Numbered from the stretch's first letter, positions 50,154-59,208 are shown. The stretch is 64,000 nt of DNA from Bacteroidota bacterium (GCA_023417815.1 JAEZEI010000124.1:1-64000); one strand, 5' to 3'. Program-made: numbers and translations. The notes: generated by a model from the letters alone, not told the origin.

Positions 50154-51146
50154 TTGGCCACCAAGTTTTCCAGGGAAACATACCTGTACTGGTATGAACT
50201 CATGCTGCTACTGCGAAGGTTTGAAGAAAAGACCGGTCAGCTATATGGTATGCAAAAGATCAGGGGTTTCTGTCATCTTTATATAGGGCAGGAAGCAATA
50301 GCGGCAGGTTGTATGACTGCTACCAATCCTGAGGATAAATTCATTACCGCTTACCGCGATCATGGACTGGCAATAGCAAAAGGCGTTTCTGCTAAATCCT
50401 GCATGGCTGAACTATATGGTAAAGCTACGGGTTGCAGTAAGGGAAAGGGTGGAAGCATGCACTTCTTTGGCGTAAAGGAGAATTTCTTTGGCGGGCATGG
50501 AATTGTCGGAGCACAGATCGGTACAGGCGCAGGCCTGGCTTTCGCTGAAAAATATAAAGGAACACAGAATGTAGTGCTTTGTTTCTTTGGCGACGGTGCG
50601 GCCAGGCAGGGGATGCTGCATGAAACATTCAATATGGCAATGCTCTGGGAACTGCCCGTTGTATTCATATGCGAGAATAATAACTACGCAATGGGAACTT
50701 CTGTTGCACGTACAAGTAAACTGCTCGACATCTACAAACTGGCCGACGCTTATGAAATGCCTGCTGATACCGTAGATGGAATGAGTCCTGAAGAAGTGCA
50801 TAACGGGGTGCTTAGAGCTGTGAACCGCGCGCGGGAAAAAGGCGGACCAACCCTTCTTGAGATAAAAACATACCGCTACAAGGGCCACAGCATGAGTGAT
50901 CCCCAGAAATACCGCACCAAGGAAGAACTGGAAGAATATAAATCGAAAGATCCTATTGAGCACGTACTGAAGGTGCTGAAGAATGATTTTAAAATACCGG
51001 AAGCAGACATCGAAACGATCAACAACAGGGTGAAGGCGGAAGTGGAAGAGAGCGTAAAATTCGCAGAAGAAAGTCCATGGCCGGATGATTCTGAATTACT
51101 GAAGGATGTATATGTACAGGAAGACTATCCTTATATTACTGATTAA
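50154..51146 (+). CDS. pdhA: Pyruvate dehydrogenase E1 component, alpha subunit
   Basis: 330 aa. The TPP-binding motif runs from GDGAARQGMLHE to ENNNYAMGTS; the phosphate-loop and Ser region is YRYKGHSMSDPQKYR. GGSMHFFG and FFGGHGIVGAQIGTGAGLAFA (in blocks) are family landmarks. The start is TTG (NPL-A at 50154) because MATKFSRETYLYWYELM is the expected N-terminus and the -7 element lies just upstream; an in-frame ATG at 50094 precedes that element. It is followed by the TPR gene after 38 bases. PdhB lies 8.3 kb upstream. Confidence 0.92.
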   Translation: MATKFSRETYLYWYELMLLLRRFEEKTGQLYGMQKIRGFCHLYIGQEAIAAGCMTATNPEDKFITAYRDHGLAIAKGVSAKSCMAELYGKATGCSKGKGGSMHFFGVKENFFGGHGIVGAQIGTGAGLAFAEKYKGTQNVVLCFFGDGAARQGMLHETFNMAMLWELPVVFICENNNYAMGTSVARTSKLLDIYKLADAYEMPADTVDGMSPEEVHNGVLRAVNRAREKGGPTLLEIKTYRYKGHSMSDPQKYRTKEELEEYKSKDPIEHVLKVLKNDFKIPEADIETINNRVKAEVEESVKFAEESPWPDDSELLKDVYVQEDYPYITD

Positions 51147-51184
51147 ACAAACAACAATAAGGCTTTCAAATTACCATCATTAAC

Positions 51185-51910
51185 ATGGCTGAGAAAAAAA
51201 CAACAACTGCAACTACCATTACGGATGAACCCCTTGATAAGGCCAGGGGATTCTGGGCTTCGTACAGTAAACCTATTATTTATATCGGATCCACGATCAT
51301 AGTATTGATCCTTGGCTGGTATGCGTACCAGGAATTTATTGTGGCTCCAAAGGAACAAAAGGCAAGCGAAGCATTGTTTCCTGCTGAAAGCCTCTTCGAC
51401 AACATGGTCGCTACATCGTTTGGACCTGATTCAGCCGCTCTTGTACTGAATGGCGGAAATCTTGAAGGAAGGAAGATCACAGGGGTTCTTAAAGTTATTA
51501 AGGATTTTGGCGGAACCAAACCCGGCAACCGTGCCAGGTACATCGCAGGAGCCACCTATCTTCACATAAAACAATTTGACAAGGCTATTAATTACCTGGA
51601 GGATTTCGACGCAAATGGCGCACACCAGGTAGAAAGCAAAGCTCATATCATGATGGGTCATGCATATGCCGAACTTAATAAAACTGAAAAGGCACTGGAG
51701 CATTACAGGAAAGCTTCGAGGGTAAACAAAAAGGATGACAGCATTACTCCTGAAGCATTGCTACTCGCAGCATCTTATGCGGAATCAACCGGTAAGCACA
51801 AAGAAGCCATTGAGATATACACCGAACTGAGGGATACATATCCTGCTTATTCTGCAGTCAGATCTGGTGATGTTGACAAATACCTTGCAAGATTAGGAGT
51901 ATTGAAATAA
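51185..51910 (+). CDS. TPR protein with one N-terminal membrane segment (YfgM-like)
   Basis: 241 aa. A cytoplasmic N-terminal tail, one membrane helix (about 31-48, IIYIGSTIIVLILGWYAY) and TPR helices (about 110-235: ARYIAGATYLHIKQFDKAINYLED, AHIMMGHAYAELNKTEKALEHY, in blocks). The architecture resembles YfgM/ancillary SecYEG proteins. It sits between pdhA and ribH; ribH begins five bases after its stop, so the two are in one message. Confidence 0.82.
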   Translation: MAEKKTTTATTITDEPLDKARGFWASYSKPIIYIGSTIIVLILGWYAYQEFIVAPKEQKASEALFPAESLFDNMVATSFGPDSAALVLNGGNLEGRKITGVLKVIKDFGGTKPGNRARYIAGATYLHIKQFDKAINYLEDFDANGAHQVESKAHIMMGHAYAELNKTEKALEHYRKASRVNKKDDSITPEALLLAASYAESTGKHKEAIEIYTELRDTYPAYSAVRSGDVDKYLARLGVLK

Positions 51911-51915
51911 TTGAT

Positions 51916-52398
51916 ATGTCCATAGTTTCAAAAACTTTATTAGATACAACAGGCATCCGGATTCCCCAGGATGCCTTTGTTCTTATTGTAAGAACTGAAT
52001 GGAATGCTCATGTGGTTGACCTCCTGGAAGAAGGATGCAGGGCAATGTTGGAAAAGCACAACGTGAAATTCGAAACCATTACGGTCCCCGGTGCATTTGA
52101 AATGGGCTTCGCCATCAGGCAACATGCTTTATATTCTTCACAGAAGGCGAATGCATATATAGCTCTCGGATGTGTGATCAAGGGAGACACTCCTCATTTC
52201 GATTATGTATGCAGGGCAGCAACAGACCAGGCTACCAGCCTGAATCTTTCGCTGGATGTGCCGGTGGTCTTCGGGGTGCTTACTGTACTTGACCAGATGC
52301 AGGCAGATGAAAGAACAGGTGGAAGGCACGGCCATAAAGGCGAAGAAGCTGCAGCAACTGCTATAAAAATGATCGGGCTGAAACAAGCCCTGAAATAA
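51916..52398 (+). CDS. ribH: 6,7-dimethyl-8-ribityllumazine synthase
   Basis: 160 aa. Penultimate enzyme of riboflavin synthesis, forming icosahedral or pentameric shells in other bacteria. Substrate loops are visible: RTEWNAHVVDLL, TVPGAFEMGFAIRQHA, LGCVIKGDTPHFDYVCRA (with the catalytic His) and FGVLTVLDQMQADERTGG. Complete. No other riboflavin genes are near. Confidence 0.96.
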   Translation: MSIVSKTLLDTTGIRIPQDAFVLIVRTEWNAHVVDLLEEGCRAMLEKHNVKFETITVPGAFEMGFAIRQHALYSSQKANAYIALGCVIKGDTPHFDYVCRAATDQATSLNLSLDVPVVFGVLTVLDQMQADERTGGRHGHKGEEAAATAIKMIGLKQALK

Positions 52399-52399
52399 G

Positions 52400-53122
52400 A
52401 TGAAAGTACAGATATTCATTCCCTGTTTCATAGACCAGTTGTTCCCCGCTACTGCTTTCAATATGGTGAAGGTGCTGGAGAAGGCTGGCTGTGATGTATC
52501 CTATAATCCGAATCAGACTTGTTGCGGTCAACCAGCTTTTAATGCTGGTTTTGTTTCCGAAGCCCGGGATGTTGCCAGGAAATTCATAGCTGATATGGGA
52601 GGAAGTGAATATATCGTATCACCAAGCGCTAGCTGCACAGGTTTTGTCCGGAATTATTACTCGGCCTTGTTTGAAAATTCCACCTCCTCAGAAATTAAGT
52701 CTACCGGCCAGCGACTTATGGAATTCACCGAATTTCTTACCGATGTCCTTAAGATCGAGAATTACGGCGCTATACTGGAAGGCAAGGCAACATACCATGA
52801 TAGTTGTGCGGCCCTCAGGGAATGCGGTATTAAGCAGGGACCCAGGAAATTACTTTCATACGTAAAAGGACTGGAACTCGTGGAGATGGCCGATAATGAG
52901 ACCTGTTGCGGTTTTGGCGGTACATTCTCGGTTAAATTTGAACCGATCAGCGTAGCGATGGCAGATCAAAAGATCAATCATGCCCTGGCCACAGGGGCGG
53001 AATACATTATCTCCACCGATATGAGTTGCCTTATGCAACTGGATGGCTTTATAAAAAAGCGCGAACTTCCTATACGGACAATGCATATTGCAGATGTGCT
53101 TGCTTCCGGTTGGGATGAATGA
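52400..53122 (+). CDS. LutA-like (CCG domain) Fe-S oxidoreductase subunit
   Basis: 240 aa with two CCG cysteine-rich domains: IPCFIDQLFP, NQTCCGQPAFNAG and SASCTGFV in the first half; HDSCAALRECG, NETCCGFGGTFSVKF and TDMSCLMQLDGF in the second. These bind an Fe-S cluster in LutA/YkgE and heterodisulfide-reductase-like enzymes. LutA works with LutB and LutC in lactate oxidation, but neither is adjacent. Two bases separate it from ribH, so it shares that transcript. Confidence 0.85.
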   Translation: MKVQIFIPCFIDQLFPATAFNMVKVLEKAGCDVSYNPNQTCCGQPAFNAGFVSEARDVARKFIADMGGSEYIVSPSASCTGFVRNYYSALFENSTSSEIKSTGQRLMEFTEFLTDVLKIENYGAILEGKATYHDSCAALRECGIKQGPRKLLSYVKGLELVEMADNETCCGFGGTFSVKFEPISVAMADQKINHALATGAEYIISTDMSCLMQLDGFIKKRELPIRTMHIADVLASGWDE

Positions 53123-53144
53123 TCAACTTTCCTAACTTCAACTT

Positions 53145-53546
53145 ATGCAATACTGGCTGGTAAAATCAGAACCATTTAAATATTCGTGGGATCAATTCGT
53201 GAAGGAAGGCAGCACCTTCTGGGACGGCGTTCGGAATTATGGCGCACGCCTTCACCTGCGAAGCATGAAAAAGAATGATAAAGTGCTTTATTACCATAGC
53301 AATGAAGGAACAGAAGTGGTTGGCATTGCAAAAGTGATCCGCGAAGCCTACCAGGATCCCACAACTGAAGATGACTGGTCGGTGGTTGATCTTGCCCCGG
53401 TTAAGAAACTTAAAAAGCCGGTAAACCTGAATACCATAAAAGCACATCCCACGCTTAGGAATATGGTATTGGTAAAAAATTCCAGGCTATCTGTTCAGCC
53501 AGTCACCGAAGATGAATTCAATGAAATAATAAGATTGGGCTCATGA
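53145..53546 (+). CDS. EVE domain protein
   Basis: 133 aa, one EVE domain: WLVKSEPFKYSWDQFVKEG, FWDGVRNYGARLHLRSMKKNDKVLYYHS and VVDLAPVKKLKKPVNLNTIKAHP (in blocks). EVE proteins are PUA-like and bind modified bases in DNA or RNA. The stop overlaps the sirtuin start (ATGA). Confidence 0.9.
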   Translation: MQYWLVKSEPFKYSWDQFVKEGSTFWDGVRNYGARLHLRSMKKNDKVLYYHSNEGTEVVGIAKVIREAYQDPTTEDDWSVVDLAPVKKLKKPVNLNTIKAHPTLRNMVLVKNSRLSVQPVTEDEFNEIIRLGS

Positions 53547-54211
53547 AGATCGTAGTGCTTACAGGAGCCGGAATAAGTGCAGAATCGGGGCTGAAGACCT
53601 TTAGGGATGCTGACGGATTATGGATGGGGCATAAGATCGAAGACGTTGCAACTCCCTCAGCTTTCAGGAAAGATCCGGAGCGGGTCCTGGAATTTTATAA
53701 TTACCGGAGAAGGGAAGTGCTGAAGGCTGAACCCAATGCAGCTCACTTCGGACTTGCACAGTTGCAGCACAAATATGACGTTACCATCATTACCCAGAAC
53801 ATAGATGATCTGCATGAAAGGGCCGGTTCAGAAAATGTGATTCATTTGCATGGCGAAATATTCAAAATGTGCAGTGAACGAAATCACTCACTGATCTATC
53901 CAATTAAAGATGATATAAGACTGGGCGATCTTGCAGAAGACGGAGCCCAACTACGACCTTTCATTGTTTGGTTTGAAGAACCCGTACCCATGATAGAAAC
54001 GGCAATGCATATCATGCCTACGGCAGACCTGTTCATCCTTGTCGGGACAAGCCTGCAGGTTTACCCGGCCGCAGGCCTGATCAATTTTCTCCAACCCGGG
54101 ATTCCGAAATATGTGATCGATAAAAACATCCCGGTTGCTTCAAGGGATATGCACTGCATAGAAAAACCCGCAACGGGAGGGATCAGCGAACTAATTCAAC
54201 TTATCGGATGA
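53543..54211 (+). CDS. cobB: Sirtuin-type NAD-dependent deacylase without zinc cysteines
   Basis: 222 aa. NAD-binding motif GAGISAESGLKTFRDADGLW (8-27), TQNIDDLHERAG and the catalytic His103 in HLHG are intact. Class members usually have two CxxC pairs binding a structural zinc; here the corresponding stretch (MCSERNHSLIYPIKDDIRLGD, in two parts) has only Cys110, so the zinc module is absent or rearranged. It could remove acetyl or other acyl groups from lysine. It overlaps the EVE gene by four bases and is convergent with the saccharopine dehydrogenase-like gene (21-base overlap). Confidence 0.87.
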   Translation: MKIVVLTGAGISAESGLKTFRDADGLWMGHKIEDVATPSAFRKDPERVLEFYNYRRREVLKAEPNAAHFGLAQLQHKYDVTIITQNIDDLHERAGSENVIHLHGEIFKMCSERNHSLIYPIKDDIRLGDLAEDGAQLRPFIVWFEEPVPMIETAMHIMPTADLFILVGTSLQVYPAAGLINFLQPGIPKYVIDKNIPVASRDMHCIEKPATGGISELIQLIG

Positions 54212-55720
54212 CAGGAATTCTTCCCTGAAAATTATTCCTTCTCTCTCTAACTCTGGTAATACCAGGTCATAGATCTCGCTGTTAACTGGTACATGTACAC
54301 CCCTGATCTTCAGTTTGTCTTCTGCCAGCATCATTGCGCTGATGGCCAGGGGCAATCCCACTGTTTTGGCCATAGCTGTATTTCTTGAATCCTCTCCCTT
54401 TACAACCAGGGTACTGGTAACATTATGGGGAACATCATTAAGCATATACCCGATCTCATGCTGCATCACCACCAAATCCCTGTCATCATCTTCCAGCTTT
54501 AATTTATTCTCCAGTACAAACTGCAATACATCTGCCGCACTGCAAGTTCCTTTGTTGATCATCGTTTCCTGGTCGTCAAGTCCCAGGAAGAAAAGTTGCT
54601 TCATAATAAGGTTCGCCTCATGCATCTTATCAGCCACCGTGCTCGCGGCCTGGCTCTTAATTTCATCTATTTCCACATCCTTTATGTCACCGGTTTCATC
54701 AACCATCATGATATTCGCAGGAACCTCAGCGCCTTCAAGCTGGGCTTCCTCTTCAGCCTCCATCAGTTTCATCAGGTTTTCAAGAAGTGCTTTGGTTTCA
54801 GTAAAATGACCCGTCAATTTTTTTTGAAGCCACTCTCCAAAACCATTCAATTCAAGATGCTCACGGTAGAATTCATAAAGTGTCCGCCCGGAAGTTTCAT
54901 ACCGTGGGGTTTCATCAGTAAGTTTCAGATCAACGATATTCTTCCATCCGTACATGAATTCTGTGTGGCGAAGGGTAGTGCGCATAAAGGTTTGCGCCCC
55001 GTCGAGTTCATATAACGAAATATAGGGCAGGCTGTTCCGGTTTGGATAATAACTTAACTGCCTGATCTCCGGATCATTTATCAGGGTAGCTCGCGAAGCA
55101 TCAAATAATTGCTCATATGGTTCATTGATTTCAACACCATTCAATTTATAAATTGCTCCGGCCTTTCCTGCAAGCACCACGTTGCGGGGGTTCCAGCTGA
55201 TCTTGTAATGCCAGGGATTATCATCGCTTTCGGGGGCAACAAGTCCGCCACAATGACTTAAAAAACTATAGATTGAACCGCCCTGGTCTTTTATTCCGCG
55301 TATCAACCGCATTGCACTCATATGATCGATCCCAGGGTCAAGTCCCATTTCACATAAAAAGAGCAGCCCTTTTCGGGAAGCTTCTTCATGCAGGGATCTT
55401 ATAGCATCATCTGCATAGGAGGCAGTTAAAAGATGCTTTTCCAGCCGGAGACAATCACGCGCGATCAGGATGTGTAATGCCGGCGGCATCATAGAAATAA
55501 TAATATCGGATCGTGTGATCAGATCTTCTCTTGATACAGGATCGTTTATATCGGTCTCTACGGCTTCACAATGCTCAGAATTTTCAGTTTTGGCCAGGAT
55601 AAGTTCACGATTCATATCTGCCACAATCAGACCTATTTTTCCTTCAGAAGCTCTCTTGATAAGGAAGGATATGAGGACTGAAGCCGACTTTCCGGCGCCA
55701 AATAAAAGGATCGTTTTCAA
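54191..55720 (-). CDS. Saccharopine dehydrogenase-like (LYS9 family) protein
   Basis: 509 aa from TTG 55720 (KTILLFGAGKSAS is the usual beginning); another TTG six codons upstream (55738) is possible. The NAD(P) loop is FGAGKSASVL. GLDPGIDHMSAMRLI, SHCGGLVAPESDDNPWHYKISWNPRNVVLAG (in blocks) are family landmarks of the catalytic domain. A stretch of about 60 residues (about 325-385), very acidic (LMEAEEEAQLEGAEVP, MVDETGDIKDVEIDEI), looks like an insertion. It may take part in lysine breakdown or another reductive amination. Confidence 0.82.
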   Translation of the reverse strand: MKTILLFGAGKSASVLISFLIKRASEGKIGLIVADMNRELILAKTENSEHCEAVETDINDPVSREDLITRSDIIISMMPPALHILIARDCLRLEKHLLTASYADDAIRSLHEEASRKGLLFLCEMGLDPGIDHMSAMRLIRGIKDQGGSIYSFLSHCGGLVAPESDDNPWHYKISWNPRNVVLAGKAGAIYKLNGVEINEPYEQLFDASRATLINDPEIRQLSYYPNRNSLPYISLYELDGAQTFMRTTLRHTEFMYGWKNIVDLKLTDETPRYETSGRTLYEFYREHLELNGFGEWLQKKLTGHFTETKALLENLMKLMEAEEEAQLEGAEVPANIMMVDETGDIKDVEIDEIKSQAASTVADKMHEANLIMKQLFFLGLDDQETMINKGTCSAADVLQFVLENKLKLEDDDRDLVVMQHEIGYMLNDVPHNVTSTLVVKGEDSRNTAMAKTVGLPLAISAMMLAEDKLKIRGVHVPVNSEIYDLVLPELEREGIIFREEFLSSDKLN

Positions 55721-55916
55721 TACTGCAATTTTTGGCAAGTTATAGGTTTTAAATTTCCTGAAAATTCCATCCCTCGCAGCATGATCCCTAGCATTTTCGA
55801 TAAGCAGATTTATTAGAATTCCGCATCCCGGAAGTTCTCCACAAACAGGGTCGGAATTGTGTAAAATAAATGCGTTAAAGTATTGATTTTGTTAAGGAAA
55901 TAGGGGCCTGATTTCG

Positions 55917-55924
55917 TAAATTTG
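55917..55924 (+). promoter_or_regulatory. gyrA promoter -7 element (TAAATTTG)
   Basis: TAAATTTG matches TAnnTTTG. TTTG at 55888-55891 is 25 bases upstream, a little far. It overlaps an in-frame TTG, so the ATG at 55940 is the start. The 219 bases between the two divergent genes hold no other feature I can support. Confidence 0.55.
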
Positions 55925-55939
55925 CTCACTATAATTTAT

Positions 55940-58522
55940 ATGGAAAATCAGGAAACTCAGGATAGCTCCAATCCGAATAACAGGGGTAAGATAATACCGG
56001 TAAATATCGAGGAACAAATGAAGACCGCTTACATCGATTATTCGATGAGCGTGATCGTAGGAAGGGCTCTCCCGGATGTGCGGGACGGCCTGAAACCGGT
56101 GCATCGCAGGGTGTTGTATGGTATGAGCGAACTCGGAAATACCAGCAACCGTCCTTATAAGAAATCAGCACGTATTGTCGGTGAAGTTATGGGTAAATAC
56201 CATCCCCATGGCGATGCATCGATCTACGATACTATGGTCCGCATGGCGCAGGAATGGTCTATGCGCTACACTATGGTGGATGGCCAGGGTAATTTCGGCA
56301 GCCAGGATGGTGATCCCCCGGCGGCTATGCGATATACGGAAGTAAGGATGGAAAAGTTCGCGGAAGCGATGATCGAAGATATCGATAAGGATACGGTCGA
56401 TTTCGGTCTCAACTTCGATGACTCACTGAAAGAACCAACCGTGCTGCCAACACGGATCCCCCAGTTACTTGTAAACGGATCCAGCGGAATCGCCGTTGGC
56501 ATGGCCACTAACATGATGCCCCATAACCTTACTGAGGTCGTGGATGGCTGTATCGCTTACATTAACGATAACGAGATCAGCATAGATGACCTGAGTAAGA
56601 TCGTGAAGGGGCCTGACTTCCCGACTGGCGGTATCATTTACGGCATGGATGGCGTGAAGGCCGCCATGAACACGGGAAGGGGAAGGGTAGTGCTGCGCGG
56701 AAAAACAACCATCGAAACCGATGCAAGGGGAAGGGAAAAGATCATTATCACCGACGTGCCTTACCAGGTGAATCGGGATACGCTTACGCAGAAGATCGGG
56801 GACCTTATCAATGAAAAAGTGATAGAGGGTATTTCTGATGTGAACAATGAAAGTAATAACAAGGAAGGAACCAGGATAGTTATCGATCTCCGAAAAGATG
56901 CGGTTGCCCAGGTGGTTATCAACCAGCTTTACAAACATTCCGACCTGCAAACTTCCTATGGTATAAATAACGTGGCCCTTGCAAAAGGCCGTCCTCGCCA
57001 GCTTAACCTTAAGCAGCTTATTGCCGAATTTGTTGAATTCCGTCACGAGGTAGTGGTGCGCAGAACCCGCTTCGAACTGAAGAAAGCCGAAGAACGTGCG
57101 CATATACTTGAGGGTTATATCATAGCACTGGATAACCTGGATGCAGTGATCCAGCTTATCAGGGAAAGTTCAACACCGGTCATTGCACAGGAGGGACTTA
57201 TTTCCAGTTTCGGAATGAGCGAGATACAGGCAAAGGCTGTACTGGAACTGCGTCTTCAAAGGCTAACCGGTATGGAGATCGAAAAGATCCGGGAAGAACA
57301 TGCCGAGATCATGAAACTGATCGAAAAACTGAAAGCAATCCTGGCGGATGAAAAACTGAGGTTTGACATCATTAAGCAGGAACTTGAAGAAGTTAAGTCG
57401 AAGTTTGGCGATGAAAGGAAGACAGAGATCGTTTATGCTGATGACGAGATCAATATGCTTGATCTCATCGAAGAGGAAGACGTGGTGGTGACCATTTCTC
57501 ACCTGGGCTATATAAAACGCACCTCTGCATCGGAATACCGCCAGCAACGCAGGGGCGGAAGAGGTTCCAAAGGCAGCAGCACCCGCCAGGAGGATTATAT
57601 TGAACACCTTTTTGTAGCATCAACCCATCATACACTTTTATTTTTCACCGAAAAAGGGCGTTGCTACTGGCTAAAAGTTTACCAGATCCCTGAAGGCGAC
57701 AGAACCAGCAAGGGCAGGGCGATCCAGAACATGGTGCAGATCCCGCAGGATGATAAGGTGAGGGCGATCATTGATGTGAAGAATTTTGACGATAAAGACT
57801 TCGTCGACAACCATTACATTGTATTGTGCACCAAGAAAGGTATCATAAAGAAAACCGACCTGCGCGATTTCAGCCGCCCAAGGCAGAATGGTATCAACGC
57901 GATCACCATCCTGGAAGGCGACCAGCTCCTGGAAGCAAGACTGACCGATGGGAATTGCCAGATAATGATGGCAGTGAAAAGCGGTCGCGCTATCCGTTTC
58001 CCGGAAGAGAAGGTTCGTTCAACAGGTCGTGGTTCTATAGGTGTAGCGGGCATTGAAGTGGATAGTGAGAAGGACGAAGTGGTGGGAATGATCTGCGTAA
58101 ACACCAATGATAAGGACAAGACCGTACTGGTGGTGAGTGAAAAAGGATATGGAAAAAGGACATTCCTTGATGATCCTGAAACCGGGGAAGCAAATTACCG
58201 TATTACGAACCGTGGTGGTAAGGGTGTAAAAACCATAAACGTAACCGAAAAGACCGGCGGGCTGGTTGGATTGCTGGACGTGACCGAAAGGCATGACCTG
58301 ATGATCACGTGCGTATCCGGAATTACGATCAGGATGGCGGTAAGCCAGATCAGCGAACAAGGCCGCGCAACCCAGGGCGTAAAACTGATCAGGGTTGACG
58401 AAGGCGATGAGATCGCAGCGATCACCAGGCTGGATGAAAAAGAAGAAGAGGATAATGGAACTGGAGATCCGGAATCACAAACCCCGGGAGAGGAACCTTC
58501 ACCAGGATCTGAATCAGAATAA
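55940..58522 (+). CDS. gyrA: DNA gyrase subunit A
   Basis: 860 aa. With GyrB it introduces negative supercoils. The catalytic Tyr132 is in AAMRYTEVRM, and the C-terminal domain (about 530-830) shows beta-pinwheel repeats; the GyrA-box appears as RQQRRGGRGSKGS, close to QRRGGKG. In the quinolone region the sequence is HPHGDASIYD: Ala93 stands where E. coli has Ser83. An acidic tail (KEEEDNGTGDPES) ends the protein. Monocistronic, with promoter and a strong terminator. Confidence 0.96.
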   Translation: MENQETQDSSNPNNRGKIIPVNIEEQMKTAYIDYSMSVIVGRALPDVRDGLKPVHRRVLYGMSELGNTSNRPYKKSARIVGEVMGKYHPHGDASIYDTMVRMAQEWSMRYTMVDGQGNFGSQDGDPPAAMRYTEVRMEKFAEAMIEDIDKDTVDFGLNFDDSLKEPTVLPTRIPQLLVNGSSGIAVGMATNMMPHNLTEVVDGCIAYINDNEISIDDLSKIVKGPDFPTGGIIYGMDGVKAAMNTGRGRVVLRGKTTIETDARGREKIIITDVPYQVNRDTLTQKIGDLINEKVIEGISDVNNESNNKEGTRIVIDLRKDAVAQVVINQLYKHSDLQTSYGINNVALAKGRPRQLNLKQLIAEFVEFRHEVVVRRTRFELKKAEERAHILEGYIIALDNLDAVIQLIRESSTPVIAQEGLISSFGMSEIQAKAVLELRLQRLTGMEIEKIREEHAEIMKLIEKLKAILADEKLRFDIIKQELEEVKSKFGDERKTEIVYADDEINMLDLIEEEDVVVTISHLGYIKRTSASEYRQQRRGGRGSKGSSTRQEDYIEHLFVASTHHTLLFFTEKGRCYWLKVYQIPEGDRTSKGRAIQNMVQIPQDDKVRAIIDVKNFDDKDFVDNHYIVLCTKKGIIKKTDLRDFSRPRQNGINAITILEGDQLLEARLTDGNCQIMMAVKSGRAIRFPEEKVRSTGRGSIGVAGIEVDSEKDEVVGMICVNTNDKDKTVLVVSEKGYGKRTFLDDPETGEANYRITNRGGKGVKTINVTEKTGGLVGLLDVTERHDLMITCVSGITIRMAVSQISEQGRATQGVKLIRVDEGDEIAAITRLDEKEEEDNGTGDPESQTPGEEPSPGSESE

Positions 58523-58529
58523 TTTAAAT

Positions 58530-58552
58530 AGCTGCCTTCGGGCAGCTTTTTT
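58530..58552 (+). terminator. Terminator after gyrA
   Basis: AGCTGCC (58530-58536), tetraloop TTCG, GGCAGCT (58541-58547), followed by a T run. Confidence 0.93.
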
Positions 58553-58624
58553 ATTTAACGAGGACACTCAGTTTTTCCAGGCTACACTTACTTAACATAA
58601 TATTAATTATTTGTTTTAAATTAT

Positions 58625-58632
58625 TATATTTG
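58625..58632 (+). promoter_or_regulatory. Promoter -7 element (TATATTTG) of the GNAT gene
   Basis: TATATTTG matches TAnnTTTG in a very AT-rich stretch. A TTTG is only 11 bases upstream (58610-58613). Confidence 0.5.
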
Positions 58633-58681
58633 AGCCGGTAAATGGAAATATTTACCTTAACCCATTGAAATTGATATTCTT

Positions 58682-59155
58682 ATGGCAAACGATATCATCA
58701 TCGCTGATTATGAACCAAGATTCAGAACAGCATTCAAGGCGCTTAACGAGCAGTGGATAACCCAGTATTTTGAAATGGAAGAATCCGATCATAAAGCGCT
58801 GGACGATCCTGAAAGTTATATCCTGGACAATGGCGGCAGGATAATCTTCGCATTGCAGGATAATGAACCCGTTGGCGTTTGTGCGCTGATAAAAGTAAAC
58901 GACCCGGACTACGATTTCGAACTGGCGAAAATGGCCGTTTCCCCGAAGGCCCGCGGAAAAGGAATTGGTGAAAAACTGGGTAAAGCCGTCATACAAACCG
59001 CCCGATCAATGGGCGCCCGAAAGATCTTCCTGGAAAGTAATTCCAAACTGCAGCCGGCCCTTCATTTATATGAGAAACTGGGTTTCACCCGTATATATAA
59101 CCGGCCCACACCTTATAAACGCGCCGATGTTCAAATGGAACTTGACCTGGATTGA
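58682..59155 (+). CDS. GNAT family N-acetyltransferase
   Basis: 157 aa. Acetyl-CoA-binding motif A is KMAVSPKARGKGIGEKLGKAVI, with the pyrophosphate loop RGKGIG. The C-terminal part (LESNSKLQPALHLYEKLGFTRI) is the usual motif B region. The substrate is unknown. It lies alone, convergent with lpxK. Confidence 0.88.
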   Translation: MANDIIIADYEPRFRTAFKALNEQWITQYFEMEESDHKALDDPESYILDNGGRIIFALQDNEPVGVCALIKVNDPDYDFELAKMAVSPKARGKGIGEKLGKAVIQTARSMGARKIFLESNSKLQPALHLYEKLGFTRIYNRPTPYKRADVQMELDLD

Positions 59156-59208
59156 TGTTGTTACATTCCCTGGCCGAGGGAAATAAAAATGTTGCAACTT
59201 TTATTGAT

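Noticed and set aside
55835..55843. DnaA-box-like TTCTCCACA before gyrA, possible origin
   Set aside because: Only one imperfect copy; no dnaA, dnaN or AT-rich repeat cluster nearby, though recF and gyrA are present.
56465..57103. 212-codon minus-strand frame inside gyrA
   Set aside because: Fully antisense to conserved gyrA sequence with no promoter or family signal.
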